DNA from: Motiliproteus sediminis
Lineage (GTDB): Bacteria; Pseudomonadota; Gammaproteobacteria; Pseudomonadales; Balneatricaceae
Assembly: GCF_017912535.1 (NCBI RefSeq)
Contig: NZ_JAERQK010000004.1
Coordinates: forward strand, 62,001 to 126,000
Direction: 5' to 3'
Length of the DNA stretch: 64,000 bases
Under the pieces are notes generated by a model that saw nothing but the letters and a program-made list of their open reading frames with translations, did no database searches and was not told the origin of the DNA. Of this stretch, positions 19,839 to 29,543 are shown piece after piece (within the stretch, counting starts at the first letter, position 1; each line of letters begins with the position of its first letter). The translations under genes and the position numbers were made by a program.

Positions 19839-20102
19839 GTGAACTCGGGGTTTGGCGCTCTTAGCCATTGTGCACAGACCGATTATTACGAGCTGGCGGT
19901 GATGCAAGGCCAGTGGTTGCGAATCTGCTACCGCGACGGGGAACGGGTACGACGGCTGCGTGTGTTGCCCACCGATCTGGTAGTTCACGAGGGTGAGGAT
20001 TGTCTGCTGGTAACCACTGACGCCGGCGAGCCGCGGCGGATGCCGCTTTCAAGGATCACTTGGGTTGAAGAGTTCGAGGCGCAATTGCGCAGCGGCAGAT
20101 GA
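19839..20102 (+). CDS. small Rof-like protein (possible Rho-binding antiterminator)
   Basis: 87 residues, GTG start. The pattern of strands and charged residues resembles Rof (YaeO): a Cys/Asp/Tyr start (HCAQTDYYELAV), a DGERV turn, LPTDL, a CLLVTTDAG strand and RRMPLSRITWV, matching Rof's DY.-LELA, DGEKL, A.DL, YLVVEAAG and LRLDKITSF in order. In E. coli Rof binds Rho and blocks its RNA site. The match is by eye and weak in identity; a generic SH3-like or Sm-like small beta barrel is the alternative. Confidence 0.5.
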   Translation: MNSGFGALSHCAQTDYYELAVMQGQWLRICYRDGERVRRLRVLPTDLVVHEGEDCLLVTTDAGEPRRMPLSRITWVEEFEAQLRSGR

Positions 20103-20158
20103 TCCCAAACGCGACAATGGTTTACACTGGTGCCTGACTTTTAGACGAGGAGTTTTCG

Positions 20159-20812
20159 GTGTCTTCTGAGCAGGCTCAAGGCAGTACCTTTATTCGTCGT
20201 ACCTTCCCGGTCGGTCCGCTGCAGTGCAATTGCACCATTCTGGGTGACCGTCGCACCGGTGAAGCGATGGTGATAGATCCCGGCGGTGATGCCGAAAAAA
20301 TTCTGGCCGAGGTCGAAGATCTGGGGCTGAAGGTGGTGGCGATCTACCATACCCATGCCCACCTGGACCACATTCTGGCTGCCGGCGCGATCAAAGCCAA
20401 GACCGGAGCCCCGATCTATCTTCACGAGGATGACCGCTTTCTGTGGGATCTGCTGGAGCAGCAGTGCCGCATGTTTGGGGTGCCTTACGCGCCGCAGCCG
20501 GACCCTGACGCCCATGTGGGCGATGACCAGGTGCTTGATTGTTGTGGTGGCGTTGCTATCCATACCCCAGGCCATAGTCCCGGTTCCACCAGTTTCTGGT
20601 TTGAAGACGCCAAGTTGCTGGTGGCGGGAGATACCCTTTTCCGCCGCTCCATCGGGCGTACCGACCTTTGGGGCGGTGACTACGACCAGCTCGAGAAGTC
20701 GATCAAGGAGCGCCTCTTTACCCTCGATGAATCTGCCACGGTGGTGACCGGGCATGGCCCGGATACCTCTATTGGCGAAGAGCGGGAGGAGAACCCCTTT
20801 GTCGGTGGCTGA
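20159..20812 (+). CDS. MBL-fold metallo-hydrolase, glyoxalase II-like
   Basis: 217 residues with the metallo-beta-lactamase zinc motifs: THAHLDH (residues 65-71), TPGHSPGS, AGDTLFRRSIGRTDL and VTGHGPDT. This short form lacks the C-terminal helical substrate domain of true glyoxalase II (GloB) and is closest to the YcbL-type enzymes, which hydrolyse hydroxyacylglutathione thioesters. It starts with GTG behind GAGGAG. Its end overlaps the start of nit, so the pair are probably co-translated. Confidence 0.9.
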   Translation: MSSEQAQGSTFIRRTFPVGPLQCNCTILGDRRTGEAMVIDPGGDAEKILAEVEDLGLKVVAIYHTHAHLDHILAAGAIKAKTGAPIYLHEDDRFLWDLLEQQCRMFGVPYAPQPDPDAHVGDDQVLDCCGGVAIHTPGHSPGSTSFWFEDAKLLVAGDTLFRRSIGRTDLWGGDYDQLEKSIKERLFTLDESATVVTGHGPDTSIGEEREENPFVGG

Positions 20813-21659
20813 CAGGGTAGCCGGTCGCGTTGCGGCACTGCAGATGGTCAGCGGGGCTGACTGGCAGCAGAATCTGCGGAGCGCGGCGGACCTGATTGGG
20901 CAAGCGGCGGCGGGGGGGGCGCAGCTGCTGCTGTTGCCGGAAAATTTCGCCGTGTTCGATAGTCAACAGCTTCTCGAGCGTGGCCGACCGGAGCAGGATC
21001 CTGACGGGCCAATACGCACATTTCTGGCGCAGCAGGCCCGGCAGCATGGGGTATGGCTGGTGGCCGGCTCGCTGCCGATCCTGTCGGCTGACGGCCGGCG
21101 TGTGCGCGCCGCCTGCCTGGTGTATGACGATCAGGGGCAGGAGGTGGCCCGTTACGACAAGCTGCATCTGTTCGATGTTGACGTGGCTGATGCGCAGGCG
21201 GCCTATCGCGAATCGGAGCAGATCGAACCTGGCGATGCGCTGGTGGTGGTTGATACACCGGTGGGGCGCCTGGGGTTGAGCATCTGCTATGACCTGCGCT
21301 TTCCGCAGTTGTATCAGCAGCTGGCAAACGCGGGGGCGGAACTGATCAGCGTTCCCGCGGCCTTTACCCAGGTGACGGGCGAAGCCCACTGGGAGCTGTT
21401 GTTGCGGGCGCGCGCGATCGAAACCCAGTGTTACCTGATCGCCGCCAATCAGGGTGGGGTGCACAACGCCCGGCGGGAAACCTTCGGACACTCGATGGTG
21501 GTCGATCCCTGGGGGCGGGTGCTGAACCGGCATGCCCGGGGAGAGTCCGTGGTTGTGGCGGATACGAATCTGGAGCTGGTGGCCGAGATGCGCCGCAAAA
21601 TGCCGCTGTTGGCGCATCGTCGCGCTCTCGGTATGCTGCCAACGCGTGACGGCGGTTAG
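20799..21659 (+). CDS. carbon-nitrogen hydrolase, Nit family
   Basis: About 286 residues. The Glu-Lys-Cys nitrilase triad is visible in LLLPENFAVF, YDKLHLFDV and LSICYDLRFP. The sequence is of the Nit1 type, whose known activity is removal of deaminated glutathione; earlier annotations call it omega-amidase-like. Position after yhdP and before yjgA is the conserved Pseudomonas location. TTG at 20799 has AGGAG seven bases upstream; GTG at 20805 is the alternative. It overlaps the MBL hydrolase by 14 bases, and its stop overlaps the convergent yjgA stop. Confidence 0.9.
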   Translation: MSVADRVAGRVAALQMVSGADWQQNLRSAADLIGQAAAGGAQLLLLPENFAVFDSQQLLERGRPEQDPDGPIRTFLAQQARQHGVWLVAGSLPILSADGRRVRAACLVYDDQGQEVARYDKLHLFDVDVADAQAAYRESEQIEPGDALVVVDTPVGRLGLSICYDLRFPQLYQQLANAGAELISVPAAFTQVTGEAHWELLLRARAIETQCYLIAANQGGVHNARRETFGHSMVVDPWGRVLNRHARGESVVVADTNLELVAEMRRKMPLLAHRRALGMLPTRDGG

Positions 21660-22171
21660 TCGTCAGCCAGCTCGCGAATATATTTGAACAGTTTGCGCGC
21701 CGCGGCCGGTGGCTTGTTCCGCTCTGCTTCCTTGCGGGCGTTGCGCATCAGTTGGCGCAGATGCTGGCGTTCTGCGGCGGGGTAGGCTTCCATAAAGGGC
21801 TCGAGGTGGTCATCACTGGCAATCAGCTTGTCGCGCCAGCTTTCCAGCTGGTGGAAGTAACGAATGTAGGCCTGGGTGCCAGCCTCCTGGCGTTCGATCA
21901 CTTCCCGCACCTGATCGACGTCGACATCGCGCATTAGTTTGCCGATATACTGCAAGTGCCGCCGGCGGGCTTCGTTGGAGCGAATGCGCTTCATCTCTTC
22001 AATGGCGGCGCGCATCTCGGCATTGAGATCGAGCTTGTCGAGCATCTCCGATTTTTGCGCCAGCAGTTTGCGGCCGAGTTCCTGCAGGTCATGCATCTCG
22101 CGCTTCAGCTGGGTCTTGCTTTTAAGCTCCTGGTCTTCGCCGGACTCGGCGTCGTCGAATAGATCGGTCAT
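21656..22171 (-). CDS. darP: ribosome biogenesis factor YjgA (DarP)
   Basis: 171 residues of the DUF615 family: acidic N-terminus (DLFDDAESGEDQE), then a wholly helical, highly charged body with KSKTQLKREMHDLQELG, and a basic end NKPPAAARKLFKYIREL. DarP associates with late 50S precursors near the peptidyl-transferase centre. Neighbours in related genomes are tldD and pmbA; neither is present here. It lies 8 bases downstream of mgtE on the same strand. Confidence 0.93.
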   Translation of the reverse strand: MTDLFDDAESGEDQELKSKTQLKREMHDLQELGRKLLAQKSEMLDKLDLNAEMRAAIEEMKRIRSNEARRRHLQYIGKLMRDVDVDQVREVIERQEAGTQAYIRYFHQLESWRDKLIASDDHLEPFMEAYPAAERQHLRQLMRNARKEAERNKPPAAARKLFKYIRELADD

Positions 22172-22179
22172 CAGTTATC

Positions 22180-23538
22180 TCATGCGTAAAAGAGGGTGGC
22201 CAAGCCCAGAAAGGCAAAGAAGCCCACCACGTCAGTAATCGTTGTCAACAATACCCCACCAGCCAGTGCCGGGTCGATTCCCCAGGCGCGTAACGCCAGC
22301 GGCAGGGTGGTGCCCGCCAGTGCCGCAATCAGCAGGTTGATCATCAGGGCGGCGGCGATCAGGCCGCTTAGTAGCGGGTCATCAAACCACCAGCCAGCGG
22401 CGGCCGCGACTACAACCGCCCATAGCAGGCCATTCAGTGCGCCGACCACTAGCTCGCGGTTGAGCAGCCAGCGGGTGTTGCCCCGGTCCACTTGGCCGAG
22501 CGCCATGGCCCGTATAATCAGGGTCAGCGTCTGGCTGCCGGCAATGCCTCCCATGCTGGCAACGATCGGCATCAGTACCGCCAGAGCCACCACTTTCTCA
22601 ATGGTATGCTCAAACAGACCGATCACTGCCGCCGCCGTAAAAGCAGTGAGCAGATTGATGCCCAGCCAGATGGCGCGGCGGCGTGCGGTTTTCATGGTCG
22701 GGGCGAAGGTGTCTTCATCTTCGTCGAGACCCGCCATGCTCATCAGCGAGTGATCGGCATCCTCGCGGATAACGTCGACTACGTCGTCGATGGTGATTCG
22801 CCCGAGCAGGTTGCCGAGGTCATCCACTACCGGTGCCGATACCAGATCCAACTGCTCGAAGATCTTGGCGACTTCGGCATCATGGGTATCGGCGTGGATC
22901 GGTTCGATATCGGTGATCATCAGTTCCCGCACCAGGGTGTCGGGTTGGCTGACAAGCATCCGGGTCAGGGGCAGGATGCCGAGGAACTGGTCCTGGCGGC
23001 TGACCACCAGCAGGCTGTCGGTCATCTCGGGCAGTTCCGGGTGCAGACGCAGATAGCGCAAGGCGGTATCGATGCTGATATCGGGGCGCACGGTGATCAC
23101 GTCGGTGGTCATCAAGCCGCCGGCGCTGTCCTCGGGATAGGCCAGCACCCGCTCCAGCCGCTCGCGGGTCTGGCTGTCCATCGCTTCCAGCACTTCCAGC
23201 ACCACTGATTGTGGTAGCTGTTGCATGATGTCGGCGACATCATCGTCGTCCATGGTGCCGGTCACTGCGACCAGTGTGGCGGTGTCCATGCGACTGAGGA
23301 AATGTACTTGAACGTCGTCGCTCAGGTGCTGAAGGACCTCGCCCTCAAGGCTTTGGTCGAGCAGTTCCCACAGAGCTTCGCGTCGATGCGGCGGCGATGA
23401 CTCGATCAGTCGGGCGACTTCAACCGGACGCAGGGTGCTGTTGATGGACTGGCGTACCCATTGTAATTCGCCGCTCTCGAGCGCTTCGGCAAGCAGGTCG
23501 CGGGATGTCTGTTCGGCGCTTTGGGCCATGGATGTCAC
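22180..23538 (-). CDS. mgtE: magnesium transporter MgtE
   Basis: 452 residues, the full MgtE length. Order: N-terminal helical superhelix domain (about 35-135), two CBS domains (about 140-265, with TDVITVRPDISIDTALRYL), the plug helix, then five membrane helices that include LMPIVASMGGIAGSQTLTL and TTITDVVGFFAFLGLATL. The GG(I/N)xGSQT pore segment is diagnostic. The CBS/N domains sense cytosolic Mg and close the channel. The start may be Met1 or Met4. Confidence 0.95.
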   Translation of the reverse strand: MTSMAQSAEQTSRDLLAEALESGELQWVRQSINSTLRPVEVARLIESSPPHRREALWELLDQSLEGEVLQHLSDDVQVHFLSRMDTATLVAVTGTMDDDDVADIMQQLPQSVVLEVLEAMDSQTRERLERVLAYPEDSAGGLMTTDVITVRPDISIDTALRYLRLHPELPEMTDSLLVVSRQDQFLGILPLTRMLVSQPDTLVRELMITDIEPIHADTHDAEVAKIFEQLDLVSAPVVDDLGNLLGRITIDDVVDVIREDADHSLMSMAGLDEDEDTFAPTMKTARRRAIWLGINLLTAFTAAAVIGLFEHTIEKVVALAVLMPIVASMGGIAGSQTLTLIIRAMALGQVDRGNTRWLLNRELVVGALNGLLWAVVVAAAAGWWFDDPLLSGLIAAALMINLLIAALAGTTLPLALRAWGIDPALAGGVLLTTITDVVGFFAFLGLATLFYA

Positions 23539-23632
23539 GTCGATTGAATGGCGCGAGAAGTGCGGTGCTGGTGCGGCACCGCGGCGGCGTTCGGATTATA
23601 GCGTAAAGCGGGGTGGGGGGTTACCGGCGGGA

Positions 23633-23902
23633 TTACTCGCCTTCACCGAATTTGTCGTTGATCAGCGCTTCGATGGCATCCATCGCTTTGTCTTCGTCCT
23701 CGCCATCACAGCTGATATCAAGCACCGTGCCCTGGCTGGCGGCCAGCATCATGACCGACATGATGCTTTTGCCATCGACGCTGCGCCCCTCCTTGCTCAA
23801 CTGGATCTTGCAGCTGAAGTTGTTGGTGACCCCGATAAGCTTCGCCGTAGCGCGGGCGTGCAGTCCCAACTTGTTGATGATGGTTAACTGCTTCTCGATC
23901 AT
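23633..23902 (-). CDS. ptsO: nitrogen-PTS phosphocarrier NPr (HPr family)
   Basis: 89 residues. Active-site His15 lies in NKLGLHARAT, and the Ser46-equivalent lies in GKSIMSVMML. NPr carries phosphate from EI-Ntr to EIIA-Ntr (PtsN), which regulates potassium, nitrogen and envelope functions. It is the last gene of rpoN-hpf-ptsN-rapZ-ptsO and starts 3 bases after the rapZ stop. The SixA phosphatase encoded at the left end of the window is a known NPr phosphatase in E. coli. Confidence 0.95.
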   Translation of the reverse strand: MIEKQLTIINKLGLHARATAKLIGVTNNFSCKIQLSKEGRSVDGKSIMSVMMLAASQGTVLDISCDGEDEDKAMDAIEALINDKFGEGE

Positions 23903-23905
23903 GCG

Positions 23906-24772
23906 TTAAGCGGGCCTCGGTAATTCGCGGTGGCTGACCAGCACATTATCCATAGTTGCTCCAAAATGACCAGCAAGGCGTTCAGCAAGGTAAACAGAGC
24001 GATGCTGGCCGCCGGTGCAGCCGATAGCGACGGTAAGGTAGCTGCGGTTGTTGTGTTCAAAATGGGGCAGCCATTTGCTCAGGTAGGCGGCGATATCAGT
24101 GAACATCTCTTCCACCTCCGGCTGCTGTCGCAGGTATTGATCCACCGGCTGGTCCAGACCAGTGTACTGGCGTAGCTCCGGCACCCAGTAGGGGTTGGGC
24201 AGGCAGCGGACGTCGTAGACAATGTCGCAATCCATCGGTACCCCGTGCTTGAAACCGAATGACTGGAACTGTAGCGACAGGTCCTGAGAGCTGCGCTGGG
24301 CAACCCGCAGCTTGATCATGTCGCGCAGTTCATACAGGGTCAACGCGGTGGTGTCGATGGTGAGATCCGCCAGATCGGCGATCGGTTCCAGTAGCTGTTT
24401 TTCCAGCTCGATCGCCTGCTTCAGGCTCTTGCCATCGTCGGTCAGCGGATGGCGCCGGCGCGTGGAGCTGAATCGTTTCAGCAGGGTCGGCGGCACTGCG
24501 TCGAGATAGAGAATGTCGCAGTCAAAGGGGGGGTGGTCCAGTTGGCGGTAGATCTCCGGGAACTGATGCAAACCGATGGAGATGTTGCGCGCATCGATAC
24601 TGATAGCGACTCCCTGCTTGTCTTCAATCGGGGTGCGTTCCAGCTGCTCTGCCAGTGACGGCAGCAGCGTCACCGGCAAGTTGTCGATGCAATAAAAGCC
24701 AAGATCTTCCAACGCTTGCAATGCGGTGGATTTTCCCGACCCTGAACGACCGCTGATGATGACCAGGCGCAT
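23906..24772 (-). CDS. rapZ: RNase adapter protein RapZ
   Basis: 288 residues (E. coli 284). N-terminal P-loop [12 protein letters not shown], and the C-terminal signature [14 protein letters not shown]. In E. coli RapZ senses glucosamine-6-phosphate and directs RNase E to the GlmZ sRNA; whether that RNA exists here is not visible. The ATG at 24772 gives the canonical [14 protein letters not shown] start; the open frame continuing upstream to 25015 is an out-of-frame reading of ptsN. Confidence 0.96.
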   Translation of the reverse strand: MRLVIISGRSGSGKSTALQALEDLGFYCIDNLPVTLLPSLAEQLERTPIEDKQGVAISIDARNISIGLHQFPEIYRQLDHPPFDCDILYLDAVPPTLLKRFSSTRRRHPLTDDGKSLKQAIELEKQLLEPIADLADLTIDTTALTLYELRDMIKLRVAQRSSQDLSLQFQSFGFKHGVPMDCDIVYDVRCLPNPYWVPELRQYTGLDQPVDQYLRQQPEVEEMFTDIAAYLSKWLPHFEHNNRSYLTVAIGCTGGQHRSVYLAERLAGHFGATMDNVLVSHRELPRPA

Positions 24773-24782
24773 GGTGAGTCCG

Positions 24783-25247
24783 CTAAATGTGTTCCATTTC
24801 GTAGTCGACGGCGACCTTGTAAAGTGCGTCTTCGTCGCTGGCTGCGCGCATCCGTTGGCGCAGGCCTGCGTCGTTGAACATTTCGGCCAGCGCCGCCAGG
24901 ATCTGCAGGTGTGCTTCTGTTGCCTCACTGGGAACCAGCAGTACGAACAACAGGTCGACGGGTTGGCCGTCGATGGCGTCAAAGTCGACCGGTTCGGGCA
25001 GTTTGACCAGCGCACCGGTGGCTTCTCTGCACTCCTCCAGGCGGCAGTGGGGAATGGCTACTCCCTCGCCGATGCCGGTGCTGCCAAGGCGTTCGCGATT
25101 GATCAGGCCGCCAAAAATTTCTTCTGCATCAAGGCCGTCAACCTGGTCGGCGATCAGCTCGCTGCAGTTCTCGAGAATGCGTTTTTTGCTGCTACCGGGA
25201 ACGCTGTCGAAACAGCGTTCCCGTACCAGAGTCTGGTGAATCAGCAT
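24783..25247 (-). CDS. ptsN: nitrogen regulatory EIIA protein PtsN
   Basis: 154 residues of the EIIA fructose/mannitol-type fold. The phosphorylated histidine is in [13 protein letters not shown], and [19 protein letters not shown] is the conserved core. PtsN receives phosphate from NPr and acts as a regulator, not a sugar transporter. Second-position partner of rapZ (10-base gap) in the rpoN cluster. Confidence 0.95.
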   Translation of the reverse strand: MLIHQTLVRERCFDSVPGSSKKRILENCSELIADQVDGLDAEEIFGGLINRERLGSTGIGEGVAIPHCRLEECREATGALVKLPEPVDFDAIDGQPVDLLFVLLVPSEATEAHLQILAALAEMFNDAGLRQRMRAASDEDALYKVAVDYEMEHI

Positions 25248-25279
25248 GCGGAAGGGTCCATTGCTGATGAGTGGAGGGC

Positions 25280-25582
25280 TTAGGCGATGCCTTGCTTGCG
25301 GCTCTGCATCTTTTCTTTGTGCTTGATGATCTGACGATCCAGCTTGTCAATCAGGCTGTCGATCGCCGGGTACATGTTTTCGTCGGAGGACTTGGCAAAC
25401 AGTTCACCGCCGGAGATTTTGACGGTGGCTTCAGCTTCCTGGTTCTGGCCTTGTACGGTCAGGGTGACTTGCACGTTGGTGATGTGGTCGAAGTGACGCT
25501 CGAGTTTCTCGAACTTGCTGTTCACATAGTCGCGGATGGCGTCAGTGAGGTCCACATGATGGCCAGTGATATTAATTTGCAT
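25280..25582 (-). CDS. hpf: ribosome hibernation promoting factor (short form)
   Basis: 100 residues. Begins MQINITGHHVDLTDAIRDYV and contains KLERHFDHI, typical of short HPF/YhbH. It lacks the C-terminal dimerisation domain of long HPF, so it should act with RMF if one is encoded elsewhere. Lies between rpoN and ptsN, the conserved location. Confidence 0.95.
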   Translation of the reverse strand: MQINITGHHVDLTDAIRDYVNSKFEKLERHFDHITNVQVTLTVQGQNQEAEATVKISGGELFAKSSDENMYPAIDSLIDKLDRQIIKHKEKMQSRKQGIA

Positions 25583-25646
25583 AAGAGTCTCCTAGGCTGC
25601 GACTTGCTGTTTGTTCAACGGCGGGTTTCCGGTACCCGGTTACCCA

Positions 25647-27134
25647 TCATACCAGACGTTTCCGCTCATTGGAGGGCGGTATGTTCATCGCTTCGCGATA
25701 CTTGGCAATGGTGCGCCTTGCGACCTGAATTCCCTGTTCTTCCAACAGGTTGGCGATCTTGCTGTCGCTCAGGGGCTTGGCGATGTTTTCGGCGGCAACC
25801 AGCTTCTTGATAATCGCCCGGATAGCAGTCGACGAGCATTCGCCGCCGCTGGCCGTGCTGACATGGCTGCTGAAAAAATATTTGAGTTCGAAAATGCCGC
25901 GCGGTGTATGCATGAACTTCTGTGTGGTCACGCGCGAAATGGTGGATTCGTGCATCTCAACCGCTTGGGCGATGTCATGCAGCACCAGCGGTTTCATCGC
26001 TTCCTCGCCATATTCGAGGAAGTCCTGTTGATACTCGACGATCTTGCTGGCCACCTTGAGCAGGGTTTCGTTGCGGCTCTGCAGGCTCTTCAGGAACCAA
26101 CGGGCCTCTTGCAGATGGTTGCGCAGGTAGGTGTTGTCGCTACTGTTGTCGGCCCGCTTTACCAAACCGGCGTAATCGTTGTTGATCCGCAGACGGGGCA
26201 TCGATTCCTGATTGAGACTGACCCGCCAGGCTCCGCGTTCCTTGCGCACCAGGACATCGGGAATCACGTATTCCGGCTCACTGAAGGCAACCGCGCTACC
26301 CGGGCGAGGGTTGAGACTATGGATAACCCGAATAACCGCCTGCAGTTGCTCTTCCTTCAGCTTGCTGCGTCGCATCAGTTGCTTGTAGTCGTGGCTGCCA
26401 AGCAGGTGCAGATACTGACCGACGACCAGGCGGGTTTCCTGCAGCCACTCGCTGTCAGCCGGCAGCTGATCGAGCTGGATCAGCAGGCACTCACGCAGGT
26501 CGCGGGCGGCGATGCCGGGAGGGTCGAACTGCTGGATACGGCGCAGGACCGCCTCCGCCTCATCCATCTCTACCAGCTCCTGCGCGTCGATAGCACGGCC
26601 CTCGTTGGCGGAGGTGATCACATCGTCAAGTGATACACGCAGATAACCGTCGTCGTCGATACCGTCGATCAGCGCCATCGCCAGCGCCCGATCCAGATCG
26701 CTCATGGGGGTCAGGTTGAGTTGCCAGGTAAGGTATTCGAGCAGTGATTCGCTGGAGCGGTCGGCCGACTCGAAATCACCCATATCGCCGTCAGACGGGG
26801 CGCTGCCGCTACTCGGCGGGCTGGCACTCTGGTAGGTGTCTTCCCAGTCGCTGTCGGTGGAGAGCTCGACCGGGATCTGTTCGTTCCACTCGTCGGGCAG
26901 GTCTGATTCGGTGTCTTTGTCGGCGGCGGATTCTGATGCGGGGGTATCGCTGTCGTTGTTGTCGGTTTCGGACGGGCTGTCCTCGGAGACCTCCAGCATG
27001 GGGTTGGCTTCAAGCGCTTCCTGAATTTCCTGCTGCAGATCGAGAGTGGATAGTTGTAACAGCCGGATCGCCTGCTGCAGTTGCGGCGTCATGGTCAGCT
27101 GTTGACTGATCTTGAGCTGGAGAGAGGGTTTCAT
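25647..27134 (-). CDS. rpoN: RNA polymerase sigma-54 factor RpoN
   Basis: 495 residues (E. coli 477). Region I is Gln/Leu-rich ([19 protein letters not shown]), followed by a very acidic region II (about 45-120, unusually long in Asp, Ser and Glu), the core-binding region, a helix-turn-helix, and the C-terminal RpoN box [15 protein letters not shown] that reads the -24 element. RpoN recognises -24/-12 promoters and needs enhancer-binding activators. Known targets elsewhere include hydrogenase operons; I did not find a correctly spaced site before hoxF. Confidence 0.97.
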   Translation of the reverse strand: MKPSLQLKISQQLTMTPQLQQAIRLLQLSTLDLQQEIQEALEANPMLEVSEDSPSETDNNDSDTPASESAADKDTESDLPDEWNEQIPVELSTDSDWEDTYQSASPPSSGSAPSDGDMGDFESADRSSESLLEYLTWQLNLTPMSDLDRALAMALIDGIDDDGYLRVSLDDVITSANEGRAIDAQELVEMDEAEAVLRRIQQFDPPGIAARDLRECLLIQLDQLPADSEWLQETRLVVGQYLHLLGSHDYKQLMRRSKLKEEQLQAVIRVIHSLNPRPGSAVAFSEPEYVIPDVLVRKERGAWRVSLNQESMPRLRINNDYAGLVKRADNSSDNTYLRNHLQEARWFLKSLQSRNETLLKVASKIVEYQQDFLEYGEEAMKPLVLHDIAQAVEMHESTISRVTTQKFMHTPRGIFELKYFFSSHVSTASGGECSSTAIRAIIKKLVAAENIAKPLSDSKIANLLEEQGIQVARRTIAKYREAMNIPPSNERKRLV

Positions 27135-27217
27135 CGGGTCAGGGTGCGCCTTCTAATCTGCCTGCCTGTTGGGATTGTTCGCTCGGATTTTAGCATGACT
27201 CGTATGGATTATAAGTG

Positions 27218-27943
27218 CTACAGGCGGAATTGTTCACCCAGATAAACCTCTTTCACCAATCGGTTTTCCAGCACGCTATCCGGTGTGCCCTCGGCCAGCA
27301 GATAACCGTCGTTGACGATGTAGGCGTGCTCGCAGATATCCAGTGTTTCACGGACGTTGTGGTCGGTGATCAGTACTCCGATGTTGCGGTCCTTCAGGTG
27401 GGTAATGATCTGCTTGATGTCGCCCACGGATATCGGATCGACGCCGGCAAAGGGTTCGTCCAGCAAAATGAACGCCGGTTCGGTGGCCAGTGCGCGGGCG
27501 ATCTCCACCCGGCGCCGCTCCCCTCCGGACAGGCTCATGCCTAGGCTGTCGCGGATGTGCTGGATATGGAATTCGTCGAGCAGCGATTCCAGCTTGGCGC
27601 GCCGCTCGCTGGCCGACAGATCCTTGCGCGTTTCCAGAATCGCCATCAGGTTGTCATGCACGCTGAGCTTGCGGAAGATCGATGCTTCCTGCGGCAGGTA
27701 ACCGATTCCTGCACGTGCACGCCCATGCATCGGCAGACCGGTAATGTCGGTGTCGTCGATCTGTACCTTGCCTTTGTCGGAAGGCACCAGCCCGACAATC
27801 ATGTAGAAACAGGTGGTTTTGCCGGCACCGTTGGGGCCCAGCAGGCCAACCACCTGGCCGCGTTCGATCGACAGCGAGACATCTTTGACCACTTGTCGGC
27901 GTTTGTAGGATTTGGCCAGATTGAGGGCTTGCAGACGGCTCAT
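27218..27943 (-). CDS. lptB: LPS export ABC transporter ATPase LptB
   Basis: 241 residues, exactly the E. coli length. Walker [10 protein letters not shown], signature SLSGGERRR, Walker [14 protein letters not shown] and the switch His in VLITDHNV are all present. LptB powers LptFG, which pulls LPS from the inner membrane onto the LptC-LptA bridge. It overlaps lptA by 4 bases. Confidence 0.97.
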   Translation of the reverse strand: MSRLQALNLAKSYKRRQVVKDVSLSIERGQVVGLLGPNGAGKTTCFYMIVGLVPSDKGKVQIDDTDITGLPMHGRARAGIGYLPQEASIFRKLSVHDNLMAILETRKDLSASERRAKLESLLDEFHIQHIRDSLGMSLSGGERRRVEIARALATEPAFILLDEPFAGVDPISVGDIKQIITHLKDRNIGVLITDHNVRETLDICEHAYIVNDGYLLAEGTPDSVLENRLVKEVYLGEQFRL

Positions 27944-28458
27944 TGGTTGTTGGCCCTGGGCTGAATCACCATTTCGACCCGTTGTGGTTTGTCGCCCGGA
28001 CTTTCACTGCCAGTGGCGTTGACCAGATTGCGTTCGGTATCGATCTGGATTCGTTCGCCCACAAAAGTGTCGGCAGCGCGCTCCAGACGCGCCTCGCGGA
28101 TCAGGGTGATCTGGTTGTTGACCACATCGTACTCGATTCGCAACCCGTAACCGTGGGTTAGCGGGGTGTCCAGCTCGGTCTGCTGCTGGTAATGGGCGGG
28201 CTGGCCGATGGCCGTCAACTGCTGAATGCCGTTGCCGTCGGTGCGGATGGTGAGAATATCCGCGTTGATTTCGAGCGTCCCCTGTACCAGCTTGACCTCG
28301 CCCTGATAGGTGGCGAGCCCCTTGCCATCGTCCAGCTCGGCGCTGTCGGCGGTGATCTTGATCGGTTGGTTACGGTCCTCAGGTAACGCCAGGGCTCCGC
28401 CAGCTGCCATCCAAAGCAGCGCCCCGAACACGCCTCTGAGCAGGCTAACGCGTTTCAT
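27940..28458 (-). CDS. lptA: LPS transport periplasmic protein LptA
   Basis: 172 residues. Signal peptide ([19 protein letters not shown]) followed by an OstA-type beta-jellyroll with [19 protein letters not shown] near the start and [18 protein letters not shown]. LptA forms the bridge that carries LPS through the periplasm. ATG at 28458 is preferred over the upstream one at 28476. Overlaps lptC by 14 bases and lptB by 4. Confidence 0.94.
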   Translation of the reverse strand: MKRVSLLRGVFGALLWMAAGGALALPEDRNQPIKITADSAELDDGKGLATYQGEVKLVQGTLEINADILTIRTDGNGIQQLTAIGQPAHYQQQTELDTPLTHGYGLRIEYDVVNNQITLIREARLERAADTFVGERIQIDTERNLVNATGSESPGDKPQRVEMVIQPRANNQ

Positions 28459-29005
28459 AGTGTCCCCGTACGTCATTCAGCAGTTCGATTCGGTTCTGGT
28501 CCAGATAGGCGTTCATCCCGACCGCCAGGGTGGTGCTGTCGCCGCGATAGTAAGCCACAGGTTCCGGGGTCCAGGCAAAATTGTTGCCGGGGATCACCAT
28601 CAAACGTTCGGTGTGCAGCTGCAGGGGAACTGTTGCCAGTTCTTCGACGCGAACGCTGCGACGCAGTTCCACCTGCGTCTGGTCGGCGTTGGACTCCGCC
28701 TCTTGTGCGCGGATCTGCAGCGGGGTTTTGCCCGGGCGAAAGATCTGCATGGTGGGCTTGATAAAGAAGTAATGGTCGCCAGCGGTGCGGTGTTCGATGT
28801 GGTTGGCCGTGAGGGTGCGGCTCAGGGCACCATCGGCGCCAAACTGGCGGATCTCGGCTCCTCCCAGATAGCTGTCTACCCGGTCAGCATCGGCGCTTGC
28901 GTCCTCAGGGACCAAATCGGTATTGCCGCTGAATCCCCAGTAGCCGGTCACGGTGCCGACCAGCACCAGAGAGGTCAGGCGGCGGGTGTAGCGGGGCAGA
29001 TTCAC
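28445..29005 (-). CDS. lptC: LPS export membrane protein LptC
   Basis: About 186 residues: one N-terminal membrane anchor (RRLTSLVLVGTVTGYWGF) and a periplasmic jellyroll similar to LptA. It accepts LPS from LptB2FG and hands it to LptA. The GTG at 29005 overlaps the kdsC stop, and the frame upstream of it is a shadow of kdsC. Confidence 0.92.
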   Translation of the reverse strand: MNLPRYTRRLTSLVLVGTVTGYWGFSGNTDLVPEDASADADRVDSYLGGAEIRQFGADGALSRTLTANHIEHRTAGDHYFFIKPTMQIFRPGKTPLQIRAQEAESNADQTQVELRRSVRVEELATVPLQLHTERLMVIPGNNFAWTPEPVAYYRGDSTTLAVGMNAYLDQNRIELLNDVRGHYETR

Positions 29006-29535
29006 TGCCCCTCCGCCAGATAAGGGGCCAGTTGGGCGTCCAGTGTTTCCTGGGCATACATGATCAGTTCGCACAGCTCCCGTACGGCGCCCAGACCGCC
29101 TTCGCGCTCGGAGCACCAGTCGGCGTGTTTGAGTACCGCATCGCAGGCGTTGGGTACGGTGGCTCCCAAATGGCATTGGCGGATGGCGGGCAGGTCGGGC
29201 CAGTCATCGCCCATATAAGCGGTGGTTTCAGCGCTGAAACCGGTGGTCTGCCACAGCTCGCGCAGGGCGATCAGTTTGTCTTCGCGGCCCGCGTACAGAT
29301 GTTGGATGCCCAGATCGCGTACGCGTCGGGCCATGGCGGGGCTGTTGCGGCCGGTGATGACTGCGACCTCTACGCCGCTGGCCTGGAGCATTTTGATGCC
29401 GTGGCCGTCAAGGGTGTTAAACACCTTCAGGGCTTCGCCGTCGGCGCTATAGTAGAGGCGGCCGTCGGTCAGCACACCATCAACGTCGAGGGCGAGCAAG
29501 CGAATATCGCGGGCGAGGTCGGCAACGTGGGTCAT
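29002..29535 (-). CDS. kdsC: 3-deoxy-D-manno-octulosonate 8-phosphate phosphatase KdsC
   Basis: 177 residues, C0-type HAD phosphatase. Motif I is LLALDVDGVLTDG, motif II is in VAVITGRNS and the metal Asp pair is in YMGDDWPDLP. It releases Kdo from Kdo-8-phosphate in LPS core synthesis. It lies between kdsD and lptC. Confidence 0.96.
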   Translation of the reverse strand: MTHVADLARDIRLLALDVDGVLTDGRLYYSADGEALKVFNTLDGHGIKMLQASGVEVAVITGRNSPAMARRVRDLGIQHLYAGREDKLIALRELWQTTGFSAETTAYMGDDWPDLPAIRQCHLGATVPNACDAVLKHADWCSEREGGLGAVRELCELIMYAQETLDAQLAPYLAEGQ

Positions 29536-29543
29536 GGGGACTC

